Assembly: GCA_001567255.1 (NCBI GenBank) | Contig: LNBW01000017.1 | Span: 1-64,000, forward strand | Reading direction: 5' to 3' | Source of the DNA: Bacteroidetes bacterium OLB9 | Lineage (GTDB): Bacteria; Bacteroidota; Bacteroidia; Chitinophagales; Saprospiraceae | DNA length: 64,000 nt | In this document: in pieces, positions 17,341 through 25,353 of the stretch | Numbering within the stretch: position 1 is the stretch's first letter | Layout: the number at the start of each line of letters is the position of its first letter | Notes under the pieces: model-generated | The model's database searches: none | What the model saw: only the letters and a program-made list of their open reading frames with translations | Told to the model about the DNA's origin: nothing | Made by a program: the position numbers and the translations under genes

Positions 17341-17934
17341 TTAATAATTCTTTGCAGATTTCAACGTTGCTATTAGATTTTTAACAACTTTTAAACTCAT
17401 TTGTAATTCAGCCCCTGAAAGTTCAAGAACGTCCTTAGAATAATTTAAGGATTTAGCTGCTTTCCCTGCTGCAAGCGGAGAAGCTTTTTTCACATCACCG
17501 GATACATTGCTAACTTTTGATGTTGCATCTGCCACAGCTTTAATCTGATTTGCTATAGTCATTTCCAACTTTATAAGTTCTTCTTCTGTGGGTTTTTTAA
17601 CAGTAACATCCGTTACGCCATCTACAGATTCTCCAACAGTTCTCTTGTACATTTCAGGTACCAACGTGTTAATTTCTTTTGTAGATTCTAATATTTTAGT
17701 GTTGTCTGAAGCAAAATCATCAATACTTTGGACTCCTGATGGTTTTGGTGGTTTTAGTTTTTCTAATTTAGCTTTTCGTTCAGTTGCTTCCTTTGACTTC
17801 ATTTCTGCCTTTAATACTTCTTGTTCTGCTTTTAATTCTTCGGCTGTTTTCTCTTGTGCAAAAACGTTATTTGATACAAAAAAAACAAAGCCAATACATA
17901 AAGCTAGACTGTAAATAATTTTTTGTGTTATCAT
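17341..17934 (-). CDS. Exported coiled-coil protein, first gene of CsgG/DUF6175 operon
   Basis: The 197-residue protein has a signal peptide (KIIYSLALCIGFVFFVSNNVFAQ) followed by a Glu/Lys-rich coiled coil (ELKAEQEVLKAEMKSKEATERKAKLEKLKPP) and a helical C-terminal region. It lies 1 bp before the CsgG-like gene and is preceded by repeat B, which carries a -7-like box, so it heads the operon. Family unknown. Periplasmic location and a structural or adaptor role with the CsgG-like protein are inferred. Confidence 0.7.
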   Translation of the reverse strand: MITQKIIYSLALCIGFVFFVSNNVFAQEKTAEELKAEQEVLKAEMKSKEATERKAKLEKLKPPKPSGVQSIDDFASDNTKILESTKEINTLVPEMYKRTVGESVDGVTDVTVKKPTEEELIKLEMTIANQIKAVADATSKVSNVSGDVKKASPLAAGKAAKSLNYSKDVLELSGAELQMSLKVVKNLIATLKSAKNY

Positions 17935-17954
17935 TATTTAAACTTTTAATATTA

Positions 17955-18256
17955 TCTCCTACTCATATGGCTTTTCGGAATGACGCCCCGTTTTTTTAAA
18001 TGGTCGCTGAACTCCATTATTGACGGTGTAAACATATATTATAATCGGCATCAAATTGATGAAGAATTGTATTAAACTGGTTTACAACAGATCTCAACAG
18101 ACTTTTGAATCAGTGGAGTCCCGTGTTTTATCGGGCATTGAGCCATTTTATAGGTCAAAGCGCTTTACTACACTTTTTCATAAAACGAGGATGAAAATAT
18201 GTTTGAATTGGTCTATTTCTATTGCCTCAATAGGGGTAATGAGCTCAATAATCTGT
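17955..18256. repeat. ~300-bp direct repeat, copy B
   Basis: Near-identical in order and content to 10283-10600. On the minus strand the downstream part (ACGGGGCGT...CCATATGAGTAGGAG) lies just 5' of the 197-aa gene, as in copy A ahead of the 147-aa membrane protein. The two copies bracket the SPFH and CsgG-like operons. Confidence 0.8.
18029..18036 (-). promoter_or_regulatory. Candidate -7 box in repeat B
   Basis: Minus-strand TATGTTTA matches TAnnTTTG in seven of eight positions at the same place as in repeat A, about 95 bp upstream of the 197-aa gene start. No clear -33 element. Confidence 0.35.
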
Positions 18257-18392
18257 AGTAATGGTTTAGAAATGACCGGTGGTGGAGATCTTTACATATA
18301 AGTTCATCAGAAGAATGAAGGCTGATCACTGCACTTATCCTCAATTCTTGTCTGACATCCGTCAGGGAAGTACTTGACCCTCTATATTACCA

Positions 18393-18480
18393 AAGCGATG
18401 TGCTTGTTGCACAACTCAAAACTAAATAAAAAGCATAAAGCCGCAAAAATAGATACGGAAATAGTTGTGTAGCATCGCTT
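18393..18480. repeat. Imperfect inverted repeat (long hairpin) 3' of GrpB-like gene
   Basis: AAGCGATG...GCACAACT (left arm 18393-18416, with an 8-base insertion) pairs with AGTTGTGTAGCATCGCTT (18463-18480), leaving a ~45-base loop. It abuts the cassette-type repeat copy I. Shape and position (3' of a small gene) resemble an attC hairpin, but core consensus is not met. Confidence 0.45.
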
Positions 18481-18597
18481 AAAGTTGCAAATTGATTTTG
18501 CCAGGAAATAAGGATTTTGCGCTCACAATAGTTCTATGTAAATAGCATACTTTATAGCTGTTTTTCAAAAAAGGTAGTTGTGTAATGGTTACCTTTG
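18481..18597. repeat. Cassette-type repeat, copy I
   Basis: Shares long identical blocks with copy III at 23038-23164 (AGGATTTTGCGCTCACAATA, then GTTCTATGTAAATAGCAT). It ends TTTGTTAGG at the GrpB stop codon, so the stop TAA is formed inside the repeat end. Confidence 0.65.
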
Positions 18598-19170
18598 TTA
18601 GGTGTTTACGCTTGTTATTTGCTGTAATGATTCTTCGTCAAGCCCTGCCATTTCCAATACCGATACAATAAACTCTGTCTTTTTTGAAGTATATTCTTCT
18701 CTCGTGATAGCTAAGTTATCGGTCAAAGCTAATTTGAGTTCGGAATATTTTTCCTTTATTTCTTCGTTACTTTTTAAAAAGTCCCTAAAAAGCAAGTGAT
18801 TTTTCAGAGCTAAACTGTCTGCATAACAAACATAAAGATGATGAGATTGCCACTTTCTGTATATAGTAGTCAGCGGTGTAAGTTCAGATTTTTGTTTAAA
18901 TGCGAAACGTCCGGGAATACCTTGTTCGCCTATTGAGTTATAACCGATTTTTTCAAGTCTTAGCGTTATGATATTAAGCAATGACTTGTCGGTAATAATG
19001 AGGTCAATGTCTAAAATTGGTTTGGCAATAAGTCCTTGTATAGACGTACTTCCAACGTGTTGTATGTCAACTTGTGGAATAATGTCGTAAAGTTCGGTTG
19101 CAATTGCCTGCTTTATGTTTTCAAATTCTGTTTTCCAACTTGGGTTATATGGCTCGATAAATTTTGTCAT
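18598..19170 (-). CDS. GrpB family (UPF0157) protein
   Basis: The protein is 190 residues with the GrpB signature: IEPYNPSWKTEFENIKQAI at the start, then DIQHVGSTSIQGLIAKPILDIDLII (the nucleotidyltransferase-like GS...D.D core), followed by HHLYVCYADSLALKNHLLFRDFL. GrpB proteins are nucleotidyltransferase-fold proteins of uncertain role. It is a typical passenger of gene-cassette arrays. It follows the bleomycin-resistance-like VOC gene by 7 bp, so the two likely form one transcription unit. Confidence 0.92.
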   Translation of the reverse strand: MTKFIEPYNPSWKTEFENIKQAIATELYDIIPQVDIQHVGSTSIQGLIAKPILDIDLIITDKSLLNIITLRLEKIGYNSIGEQGIPGRFAFKQKSELTPLTTIYRKWQSHHLYVCYADSLALKNHLLFRDFLKSNEEIKEKYSELKLALTDNLAITREEYTSKKTEFIVSVLEMAGLDEESLQQITSVNT

Positions 19171-19177
19171 TGCTTGA

Positions 19178-19528
19178 TTATATACTCTGTCCGAAAGTTA
19201 ATAAATTACTGTCTGGGTCAAGTACAGAAAATTCTTTTTGGCCCCACGGTTTAGTTTGCAATTTTCCGTTTGGGTGAATGTCTATTTTGTTGTCCAAAAA
19301 TGATTGATACAAATTGTCAATGTCGTTTGTACGGATATAAACTTGTCCGTAGTTTTCTTTCGGGTCAAGGTCTTTAAATTCAAAAAAGTGAATTTCTATG
19401 CCGTCTTTTTTTATCAGTAGATAATCGCCATAGTCGCCTAATTCTATAAACCCTAATTTAGTCAAATAAAAGTCTTTGGTTGCGTTTTTGTCACGCATTG
19501 GCAATTTCGGATTAATGTTTGTCAGCAT
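19178..19528 (-). CDS. Bleomycin-resistance-like VOC (glyoxalase fold) protein
   Basis: The protein is 116 residues from the ATG at 19528 (MLTNINPKLPMRDKNATKDFY), the start expected for the family; the longer frame to 19594 is less likely. It shows the VOC pattern of small drug-binding proteins: YLTKLGFIELGDYGDYLLIKK, HFFEFKDLDPKENYGQVYIRT and the C-terminal FSVLDPDSNLLTFGQ. Family members bind and sequester bleomycin-type drugs, or act as metal-dependent glyoxalases. Gene order (7 bp before grpB) suggests cotranscription. Substrate not known. Confidence 0.88.
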   Translation of the reverse strand: MLTNINPKLPMRDKNATKDFYLTKLGFIELGDYGDYLLIKKDGIEIHFFEFKDLDPKENYGQVYIRTNDIDNLYQSFLDNKIDIHPNGKLQTKPWGQKEFSVLDPDSNLLTFGQSI

Positions 19529-20124
19529 AATATTGTCTTCTTTTGACTGTACGTTAATGTTTGAGCGAACGACCTCATTACGGTTGCCACCCATGTCATT
19601 GCTTCCCGAAGTACCGTAGCAATAGCGGGCATTTTGGGAACTGATGTTAGTTGATTTTGATGTTCAAAACTTTCAAATTAAGCGGTTCATACAAAACATA
19701 CTTATGCAGAAAATTAAAGCCTTTTGACATCAAATGCCCCATTTGTTCAGTCACCTTAACCTTTCGATGATACAAACCTAATTTATTTTTTGGGAAAATG
19801 ACCATCATTTAAAAAAAATCACTGAACTTCAATCAAGTTTTATAAGCTATTAGCTTTGAAAGTGCACGCTTTCACATAAATTTCACTTTGTTAAAGCTTA
19901 ATATCAATATTAGTATTGTATTAGCATAAGTAAGATTTTTTTAGATTCTTTTCGATTTAACTCATGCTTCGCTCGGCGAAGGCGGTACATTAATTTGATA
20001 CTCACATTTACAGAACGAGCCCCATCTTATAAAATATCTTCTTCTTTACAATAAAATGCCCAAGCAATATGCTTTACTACTTCAAAGTCAGCATATTTAA
20101 AGTTTACTGATTTGTTTTTCGTGG
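19529..20124. other. Intergenic, no supported gene
   Basis: About 600 bp without a gene. AT-rich with small inverted repeats (CAAATG-CCC-CATTTG near 19730; GCTTCGCTCGGCGAAGGC near 19966). No RNA gene recognised, and no clear match to the cassette-type repeats, though it may be a decayed spacer. Confidence 0.4.
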
Positions 20125-20511
20125 TCAATTTTTTTGAGTACTTACGGCCCAGTAATTACCTGCAAAATCATAAAATGAGCCTCTTGTGTCCGGGTCGCCT
20201 TGCTTATTGACTGGCTTTTCAATAAGTGTACAACCATTATCAATGGCTTTGTCAAAAGTTTTAAAAACATCGGGTACATAAATGTGAAGCATTGTCATGT
20301 GAGCTCTATAGTTTTCGGTACTGTCACTAATCATAATGACCGTATCGTCCAACTGCAATTCAATATGTGCTATTTTTCCTTCGTCACGGTCATAGCGCCT
20401 TAAAATTTTAGCATCAAAAATTACTATCAATAAGTCCACCAACTTTTGAGCATTGTCCACGATTAAGTAGGGTGAAAGCGAATTGTAATTGTCTGGTTTG
20501 TATGTTGTCAT
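20125..20511 (-). CDS. VOC family (PhnB-like) protein
   Basis: A 128-residue glyoxalase/VOC domain: SLSPYLIVDNAQKLVDLLIVIFDAKILRRYDR, then AHIELQLDDTVIMISDS, then HIYVPDVFKTFDKAIDNGCT, DTRGSFYDFAGNYWAV at the end. The PhnB-like group binds metals or small molecules but the function is unclear. The gene is monocistronic in appearance (intergenic on both sides). Confidence 0.9.
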   Translation of the reverse strand: MTTYKPDNYNSLSPYLIVDNAQKLVDLLIVIFDAKILRRYDRDEGKIAHIELQLDDTVIMISDSTENYRAHMTMLHIYVPDVFKTFDKAIDNGCTLIEKPVNKQGDPDTRGSFYDFAGNYWAVSTQKN

Positions 20512-20564
20512 TTTTTATCTATTTTGTTCAATTAAACTCATTTAAGTTGTGAAAGTATTATTTT

Positions 20565-21005
20565 TTATTGTTTAAGTGTGTTTTTTATTGCCTTTTCTCT
20601 AACCTTTGGGTCAGGGCTGTTATTAAGGTCATAATATTCAATCGGCACAACTTGCCAAGACAAACCATACTTGTCTTTACACCAACCACAAGAATTTTCT
20701 TGTCCTCCGTTTGAAGTCAAGGCAGTCCAATAGTAATCGGTCTCAGCTTGGTCTTTTGTGTTGATAACAAAAGAACCCGATTCATTGAATTTTGCAAATG
20801 GACCTGCCGTCAAAATACTCAAATCCATTCCTGCAATTTCAATAATAGCCGTTTCAAAATTTCCGCTTCCTGATTCTGATGGGTTTGTGTATTTGTGGTG
20901 ATCTTTAAGTTTACTGTCTTTAAATATTGAAAGATAATAATCAGCTACTGCTCTTGCGTCTGTTGTCTCTACCAAAATAGAAGGTGTAATCTTTTGTGCA
21001 AACAT
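20565..21005 (-). CDS. VOC family protein (3-demethylubiquinone methyltransferase-like/PhnB fold)
   Basis: From the ATG at 21005 the protein is 146 residues (FAQKITPSILVETTDARAVADYY). The frame stays open to 21113 with a lipoprotein-like segment (VCVMVCGNSQ), so a longer exported form starting at a TTG is possible but weakly supported. Core motifs: HKYTNPSESGSGNFETAIIEIAGMDLSIL, FVINTKDQAETDYYW, and CGWCKDKYGLSWQVVPIEYYDL, typical of the PhnB/3-demethylubiquinone methyltransferase-like VOC group. It lies 3' of an SRPBCC gene that itself overlaps an ArsR gene; ArsR-SRPBCC-VOC is a recurring operon type. Confidence 0.82.
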   Translation of the reverse strand: MFAQKITPSILVETTDARAVADYYLSIFKDSKLKDHHKYTNPSESGSGNFETAIIEIAGMDLSILTAGPFAKFNESGSFVINTKDQAETDYYWTALTSNGGQENSCGWCKDKYGLSWQVVPIEYYDLNNSPDPKVREKAIKNTLKQ

Positions 21006-21141
21006 ATTTGAATTGTTTGTTAGATTTTTAATGGAATTAGTATTGTTGCTATCATCTACATTGGATTGAGAGTTTCCACAAACCATTACACACACTTTTG
21101 TTAATGCAGCCAAAATTATTAGTTCATACTTTTTTAAAGCT

Positions 21142-21642
21142 TTAATTATTTAAATTTAAAAGTAAATTTTCCAAATAATTTAAAGTTGCTGTAAATCCTT
21201 CTTTGAAGCCCATTTGTATGTGCATTTCAAGGTCTGCAAGGGTTTTATGTTTTATAACAATGTTCACTTTACATATTCCTCTTTGCTCTGAAAATTTTAG
21301 TTCCCATTCTGAACTAGGAAAATCTTTATTAATGTTTTCATCCTTATCAGCAAAATACGATTCCCAATGAATATCCATTTGTGGTTTTATAAGCGTATAG
21401 AGTTCAATGGAATAATGTTCTTGTCCTTCTGGACCAACCATAGCATAAAACCTTTGTCCTCCTTCTTTAAAATCCATTTTTATTGTTTTTGAAACCCAAG
21501 GCTGAGGTGCCCACCATTGGTCAAGAATTTCTTGTTTTGTAAATGCATCCCAAACTAATGAAATATCAGCGGCAAATTCTCTATTTACAAATACGGTGCT
21601 GCTATCTTTGTCAACAATGAAGTCAAATAATAAATTTTTCAT
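21142..21642 (-). CDS. SRPBCC/AHSA1-like ligand-binding protein
   Basis: A 166-residue START/SRPBCC (AHSA1-type) domain: N-terminal VNREFAADISLVWDAFTKQEILDQWWAPQPW, then MDFKEGGQRFYAMVGPEGQEHY and a C-terminal HIQMGFKEGFTATLNYLENLL. Such proteins bind small hydrophobic ligands; this subtype is usually coded next to ArsR regulators. It overlaps the ArsR gene by 20 bp (translation coupled) and precedes the VOC gene. Ligand unknown. Confidence 0.9.
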   Translation of the reverse strand: MKNLLFDFIVDKDSSTVFVNREFAADISLVWDAFTKQEILDQWWAPQPWVSKTIKMDFKEGGQRFYAMVGPEGQEHYSIELYTLIKPQMDIHWESYFADKDENINKDFPSSEWELKFSEQRGICKVNIVIKHKTLADLEMHIQMGFKEGFTATLNYLENLLLNLNN

Positions 21643-21958
21643 TTTTTTTATTTTTGATGGTTAATAAAACTTCGTCTAATTGAATAAAACGGGTTTCCCA
21701 TATTTTTCGGAATTGTTCAAGCCACTTGTCTATTTCTTTCATTTTGTTGATTTCAAGCGAATAGTAAATTTCTCTACCTTGTTGTTCTAGTTTTACGAGT
21801 TCGCACTCTTTTAAAATGCGAAGATGTTTTGAAACAGCCTGTCTGGTAATGTCAAAATTATCGGCAATAGTATTTGGAGTCATTGCATGCAATGCAATCA
21901 AGGCAATGATTGCTCGTCTGGTTGGATCTGATATTGCTTGAAAAATGTCCCGTCTCAT
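21623..21958 (-). CDS. ArsR-family winged-helix repressor
   Basis: The 111-residue protein is a stand-alone winged-helix domain: FQAISDPTRRAIIALIALHAMTPNTIAD... RQAVSKHLRILKECELVKLEQQGREIYYSL, with an extended C-terminus. It lacks a metal-binding ELCVCDL motif, so it probably regulates its own SRPBCC-VOC operon rather than sensing arsenic. It heads that operon. Confidence 0.92.
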   Translation of the reverse strand: MRRDIFQAISDPTRRAIIALIALHAMTPNTIADNFDITRQAVSKHLRILKECELVKLEQQGREIYYSLEINKMKEIDKWLEQFRKIWETRFIQLDEVLLTIKNKKNEKFII

Positions 21959-22055
21959 TGTCCTATCATTTTATATGGGAAGGTATTCGGTTGCAAATAT
22001 ATACGCAACCTTTCGGTTTCGCAAATTTATTTTCATTTTTGTTGTCAAAATATTT

Positions 22056-22200
22056 AAAGTTGCATATTCCTTTTTACTAGGAAGAAAAGATTTTGACAAG
22101 AACCGATTAATAACCATTGCGTAAAACTCGGCTAAAGGACTGATTTTGAGCTGTTTTTTCAAAAAAGGGTAGTTGTGCTACGGTTATCCGGGTTAGTGGC
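22056..22200. repeat. Cassette-type repeat, copy II (diverged)
   Basis: Begins AAAGTTGCA and ends GTTATCCGGGTTAGTGGC, ending 18 bp past the VOC gene stop. Shares TTTTTTCAAAAAAGGGTAGT and GTGCTACGGTTATCCG with the other copies; the 5' half has diverged. A partial inverted repeat (AATAACCATTGCG/CGTAGC...ATAAC region) could fold into a hairpin. Confidence 0.5.
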
Positions 22201-22218
22201 AGTCCGAATAATCACCAC

Positions 22219-22620
22219 CTACTTGTCATTCAGTTTTTCAGCAAAGGCGATGATGTGTCCGTCCATATCAGAAAAATAACAAACTTTGTCACCCCAATCT
22301 CGGGCTTTAATTGCGCTTATTAGTTTTGCCTCAATGTTAATCGCATTGTCAAATTCAAGCTCTATATTTTTAACATAAAAGTAAAGTTCACATCTTGGTA
22401 TTCCGTTTCCTAGGTCCGGGTGTGGTGTTTTGTCTTCAAGAATTTTTGCAATTCCTTTGTTAGGCATTAAACCTAACTTACAGTTTTCAGCAAGTTTAAA
22501 TTCTGTCATTCCCGGAACGTCCAAATCAGGACTTTGCCGGAATAATTTTGTGTAAAATTCAGCGCTTGCTTGCTGGTTATTTACATAAAGTATCGTTTCG
22601 ATTAGTTGAATATGTTTCAT
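22219..22620 (-). CDS. VOC family (glyoxalase-like) protein
   Basis: A 133-residue VOC domain: IETILYVNNQQASAEFYTKLFRQSPDLDVPGMTEF, CELYFYVKNIELEFDNAI, and the metal-binding style end KVCYFSDMDGHIIAFAEKL. Family members range from glyoxalase and fosfomycin-resistance proteins to dioxygenases; this one cannot be placed further. It stands alone, followed within 18 bp by cassette repeat II. Confidence 0.88.
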   Translation of the reverse strand: MKHIQLIETILYVNNQQASAEFYTKLFRQSPDLDVPGMTEFKLAENCKLGLMPNKGIAKILEDKTPHPDLGNGIPRCELYFYVKNIELEFDNAINIEAKLISAIKARDWGDKVCYFSDMDGHIIAFAEKLNDK

Positions 22621-22713
22621 TTTACCATATTATTTAGCTTGTTCAACATTTTTGCCTACCAATCAATAATGGTTTTGTTCTATCAGTTTTTTTTGGATAA
22701 TTTTTAAAATCAA

Positions 22714-22986
22714 CTACCGAACGGCATGCAAGTTTTTCAGGATATTCGTAGTTATATCTTTTTCCGGACCAACAACCCGTTTGTTTTCAATAATTGCGGT
22801 TATTTGCGCTTCTGTTAAAGTGTTTCCTTCAATGCTTAAAGAAGAATGAATGGTTTTAATTTGATTTTGTTTTCTTAAAGTTGGATTCGTTTTAATCAAA
22901 TATTTAGCATTAACTTCTCCAATTTTTTCTGAAATTTGAGTAAGGTATTTTAGGATTCCTATTGAGATTTCGTAAGGTGGTTTCAT
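22714..22986 (-). pseudogene. Truncated Fic-family protein (N-terminal inhibitory region only)
   Basis: The 90-codon frame holds the Fic N-terminal helical region with the inhibitory-helix motif SLSIEGNTLTEAQI (pattern S/TxxxE-G/N). The catalytic HPFxxGNGR loop that should lie ~100 residues later is absent: the frame stops after GPEKDITTNILKNLHAVR. No continuation was found in other frames downstream. Fic proteins AMPylate target proteins; this piece would lack activity, so it is a remnant or, less likely, a stand-alone inhibitor. Confidence 0.7.
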
Positions 22987-23037
22987 AAATTGATACTATC
23001 ACTTGATACTATCACAAAAGTAAGGTTTTTCTCTGAC

Positions 23038-23164
23038 TTAAAGTTGAAAATTGATTTTGCCAGGAAACAAGGATTTTGCGCTCACAATAGTTCTATGTAA
23101 ATAGCATGCTTTAAATCTCTTTTTCAAAAAAGGGTAGTTGTGCAACGGTTATCCGTGTTAGTGG
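23038..23164. repeat. Cassette-type repeat, copy III
   Basis: Near-identical to copy I over ~115 bp, with GATTTTGCGCTCACAATAGT and GTTATCCGTGTTAGTGG at its 3' edge, ending 17 bp from the stop codon of the 126-aa membrane protein. Confidence 0.65.
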
Positions 23165-23181
23165 TTTATTGTTTTTGTCAT

Positions 23182-23562
23182 TCATTGTACTGTCATAAGT
23201 ACGGGCAAAGCAAACAAGATTGTTCCGGCAATGAAGATTACAGTCAAAATATGAATTATATAATGGTTGGTTTTGAGAAAAATGAATTGTTGGATAGTTC
23301 TTAATAACCAAAATAGGGAACTGCCCAATAAAAACACATTCCCTAATCTTGTGTTAAGTAATTCTTTTGGGAAAACAAAACAAACAAACGCTGTGAATAG
23401 GAAATAATAAATGATTTGAACATTTAGAATTTGCATGATACCCTTATTGGCAAAAATCAATTTTTTCAAATCGTCATTCCATTTGAATATTTTCCAAAAT
23501 CCAATATGGAATAAAGCAAATCCCAAAGAGTAAAAGCCACATATGTAAATTATCAAAGTCAT
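23182..23562 (-). CDS. Small membrane protein, four helices, unknown function
   Basis: The 126-residue protein shows four hydrophobic segments: TLIIYICGFYSLGFALFHIGFW, ILNVQIIYYFLFTAFVCFVF, LGNVFLLGSSLFWLLRTIQQ, and HILTVIFIAGTILFALPVLM. No family recognised. It is followed at its 3' end by repeat copy III, and its start lies next to the decayed methyltransferase gene, so it is another likely cassette passenger. Confidence 0.65.
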   Translation of the reverse strand: MTLIIYICGFYSLGFALFHIGFWKIFKWNDDLKKLIFANKGIMQILNVQIIYYFLFTAFVCFVFPKELLNTRLGNVFLLGSSLFWLLRTIQQFIFLKTNHYIIHILTVIFIAGTILFALPVLMTVQ

Positions 23563-23570
23563 TTGTCATT

Positions 23571-24036
23571 TTATTTGTTAACCAACCCATATAAATTGAC
23601 GATTGAAAAAACCGAACTGGCGGCTCAAAACCTGCATTTGTAATAATTCCGAAAGCCTTTGTTCTGAAACAGCAAAAAGATTGTTTTCTATTCTATTTAA
23701 ACGATGATTTGATTGTTCTTCGTCTAAGCCATCTGGCAAAAGAAGTTTGAGAACTTATCGGTTTTGTCGGATTTGGTTTTTATCACTTGTGATGTCTAGC
23801 ATTACAAAAATCACACTCGAAACCAATCTGTCTGCAATATCTTTTAGCAAGTTTAGTTTGTTACCGTAATCGTCAAGAAAATGCAAAATTAACAAAAGCG
23901 TTGTGATACCGTATTTTTTGCCAAGATCAATATCAGATACCAAACCTTCAATTAACGTTAAGTTGTAGTACGTTTGCAGATTGTCCTTTGCTTGTTTAAT
24001 CATTTCAGACGATGGGCCATGTCTATTATTGTCCAC
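23571..24036 (-). pseudogene. Class I SAM-dependent methyltransferase, frameshifted remnant
   Basis: Reading the minus strand, 24036-23755 gives SEMIKQAKDNL..., then TTLLLILHFLDDYGNKLNLLKDIADRL, a clear match to the middle of class I methyltransferases (ATLLL-type motif IV). After a stop the reading continues in other frames: LLPDGLDEEQSNHRLNRIENNLFAVSEQRLSELLQ, then NAGFEPPVRFFQSSIYMGW to the end near 23571. The N-terminal SAM-binding glycine loop is missing. At least two frameshifts separate the segments, so this is a decayed gene rather than a sequencing slip alone. Confidence 0.75.
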
Positions 24037-24764
24037 TATTCGTGTGATTTTACAAATCGTTGTTTTTCATTTCCCGTTTTGCAACCAACTGCCAACATAT
24101 CTTTTGGTTTGTTTTGCTTGAAAGTTTAGGTAAATGGTCAGAAAAGTTGTGATAGTTTGGTATCCACGTTATTACAAACAGATTGTAACCTGTCGCTCTT
24201 TCGCTTTCAAATATTGCTACTTTGCGCATTTCTTTTTTGTCGTGGTGGTCGTCTTAAAATGTTCTATACGCTTAATATAAGCGATGGAGTCGTCAGATAT
24301 GTAATACCTTGTTATCAAATGGTTATTTATTCTTTTCTAGAAAAATATAATATACGCACAATCCTATCAAAGAAAAGATTCCAAGCAAAATATACCTATT
24401 TATATAAAAATTTTCCTTAACAAAAGACATGATGATTATTATTAACACTAAAATTAACCACTTGTAAATCATCTTACTATAAACATCCATAATCAACATT
24501 ACTTTTATATTAAATTGCCAATATGGCCCCTACAACAAATCCAATAATCACATCATCATAAACATTTTCTCATTATATCCTTAGGGTACTATTGTAGATT
24601 GGATTCAATGGTATAGGACCTCTGCCAATCCTCCTGTGAGCCCAGTCCATAAATGAGCAAAAATAACTTGTGGTATATTTTCAATTAATGGATTTTCCTT
24701 AAGTCTCTCTTACACAAAATTAAGAATTTGTAGTAGTAAAGTTTGTAATTCCTATTCTGTGTAA
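24037..24764. other. Intergenic with degraded hairpin repeat
   Basis: No gene is supported. Near 24270-24295 a degraded copy of the T9SS-type hairpin left arm occurs (ATAAGCGATGGAGTCGTC), lacking its proper right arm. The remainder is AT-rich filler between decayed accessory genes. Confidence 0.45.
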
Positions 24765-25353
24765 TTATGATTTTAAAAAATCCATTTTTAATTTATCCCA
24801 CTCATGTTTTAAAATGCTATAACATTCCGTGTTTCGCCTAAATCCGTCATACATTAATGTGTCTCACCTCAAAATTCCCTCAAATTGACCTCCAATTTTT
24901 TTCAATCGCTTTTCTAGAAGCTTTATTCCTTTCGTCAGTTTTAAATTCAACCCTTTCTGCTCCAATGCCATCAAACGCATATTGCAACAATAAATATTTA
25001 CAATTTTCATTTATTCCTGTTCCTTGAAATTCCTTACCATACCAAGTTGCTCCAATTTCAAGCCTATCATTTGTGTTGGAAATGTTAAGAAAGCTTGTAC
25101 TGCCAACATACTTTGTTTGAGATTTGTCGAAAACGCTAAATGTATATCGTATTTTATTTTTCCTGTTTTGAATTGCCGAAAGAATATATTTTTCTAATAG
25201 TACTTTATTGTAAGTTTGAGTAGGTGAAAACTGTAATAAATTTGTATTACTGGTTGCAATAGGTAGTAAATTAAAAATATCCACATCTTCAATTGGACTT
25301 AGTTTTACACGTGCATTCTCTAGTGTAATATCTTGTTCAAACTTAAAATTCAT
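24765..25353 (-). pseudogene. GNAT acetyltransferase (RimJ/RimL-like), frameshifted
   Basis: From the ATG at 25353 the protein reads LENARVKLSPIEDVDIFNLLPIATSNTNLL, then RYTFSVFDKSQTKYVGSTSF, LEIGATWYGKEFQGTGINENCKYLLLQYAFDGIGAERVEFKTDERNKASRKAIEK, then stops at 24880. In the +1 frame past a 7-T run (24896-24902) it continues as IGGQFEGILR, a TGA, then DTLMYDGFRRNTECYSILKHEW to a stop at 24765-24767. Both the run indel and the TGA break the acetyl-CoA-binding C-terminal half, so I call it a pseudogene; the acetyl-CoA groove (RxxGxGxA) region QFQGTGINENC is still recognisable. Confidence 0.75.

Noticed and set aside
21971..22162. 63-codon minus-strand ORF
   Set aside because: It lies inside repeat copy II and ahead of the ArsR operon, with no recognisable content.
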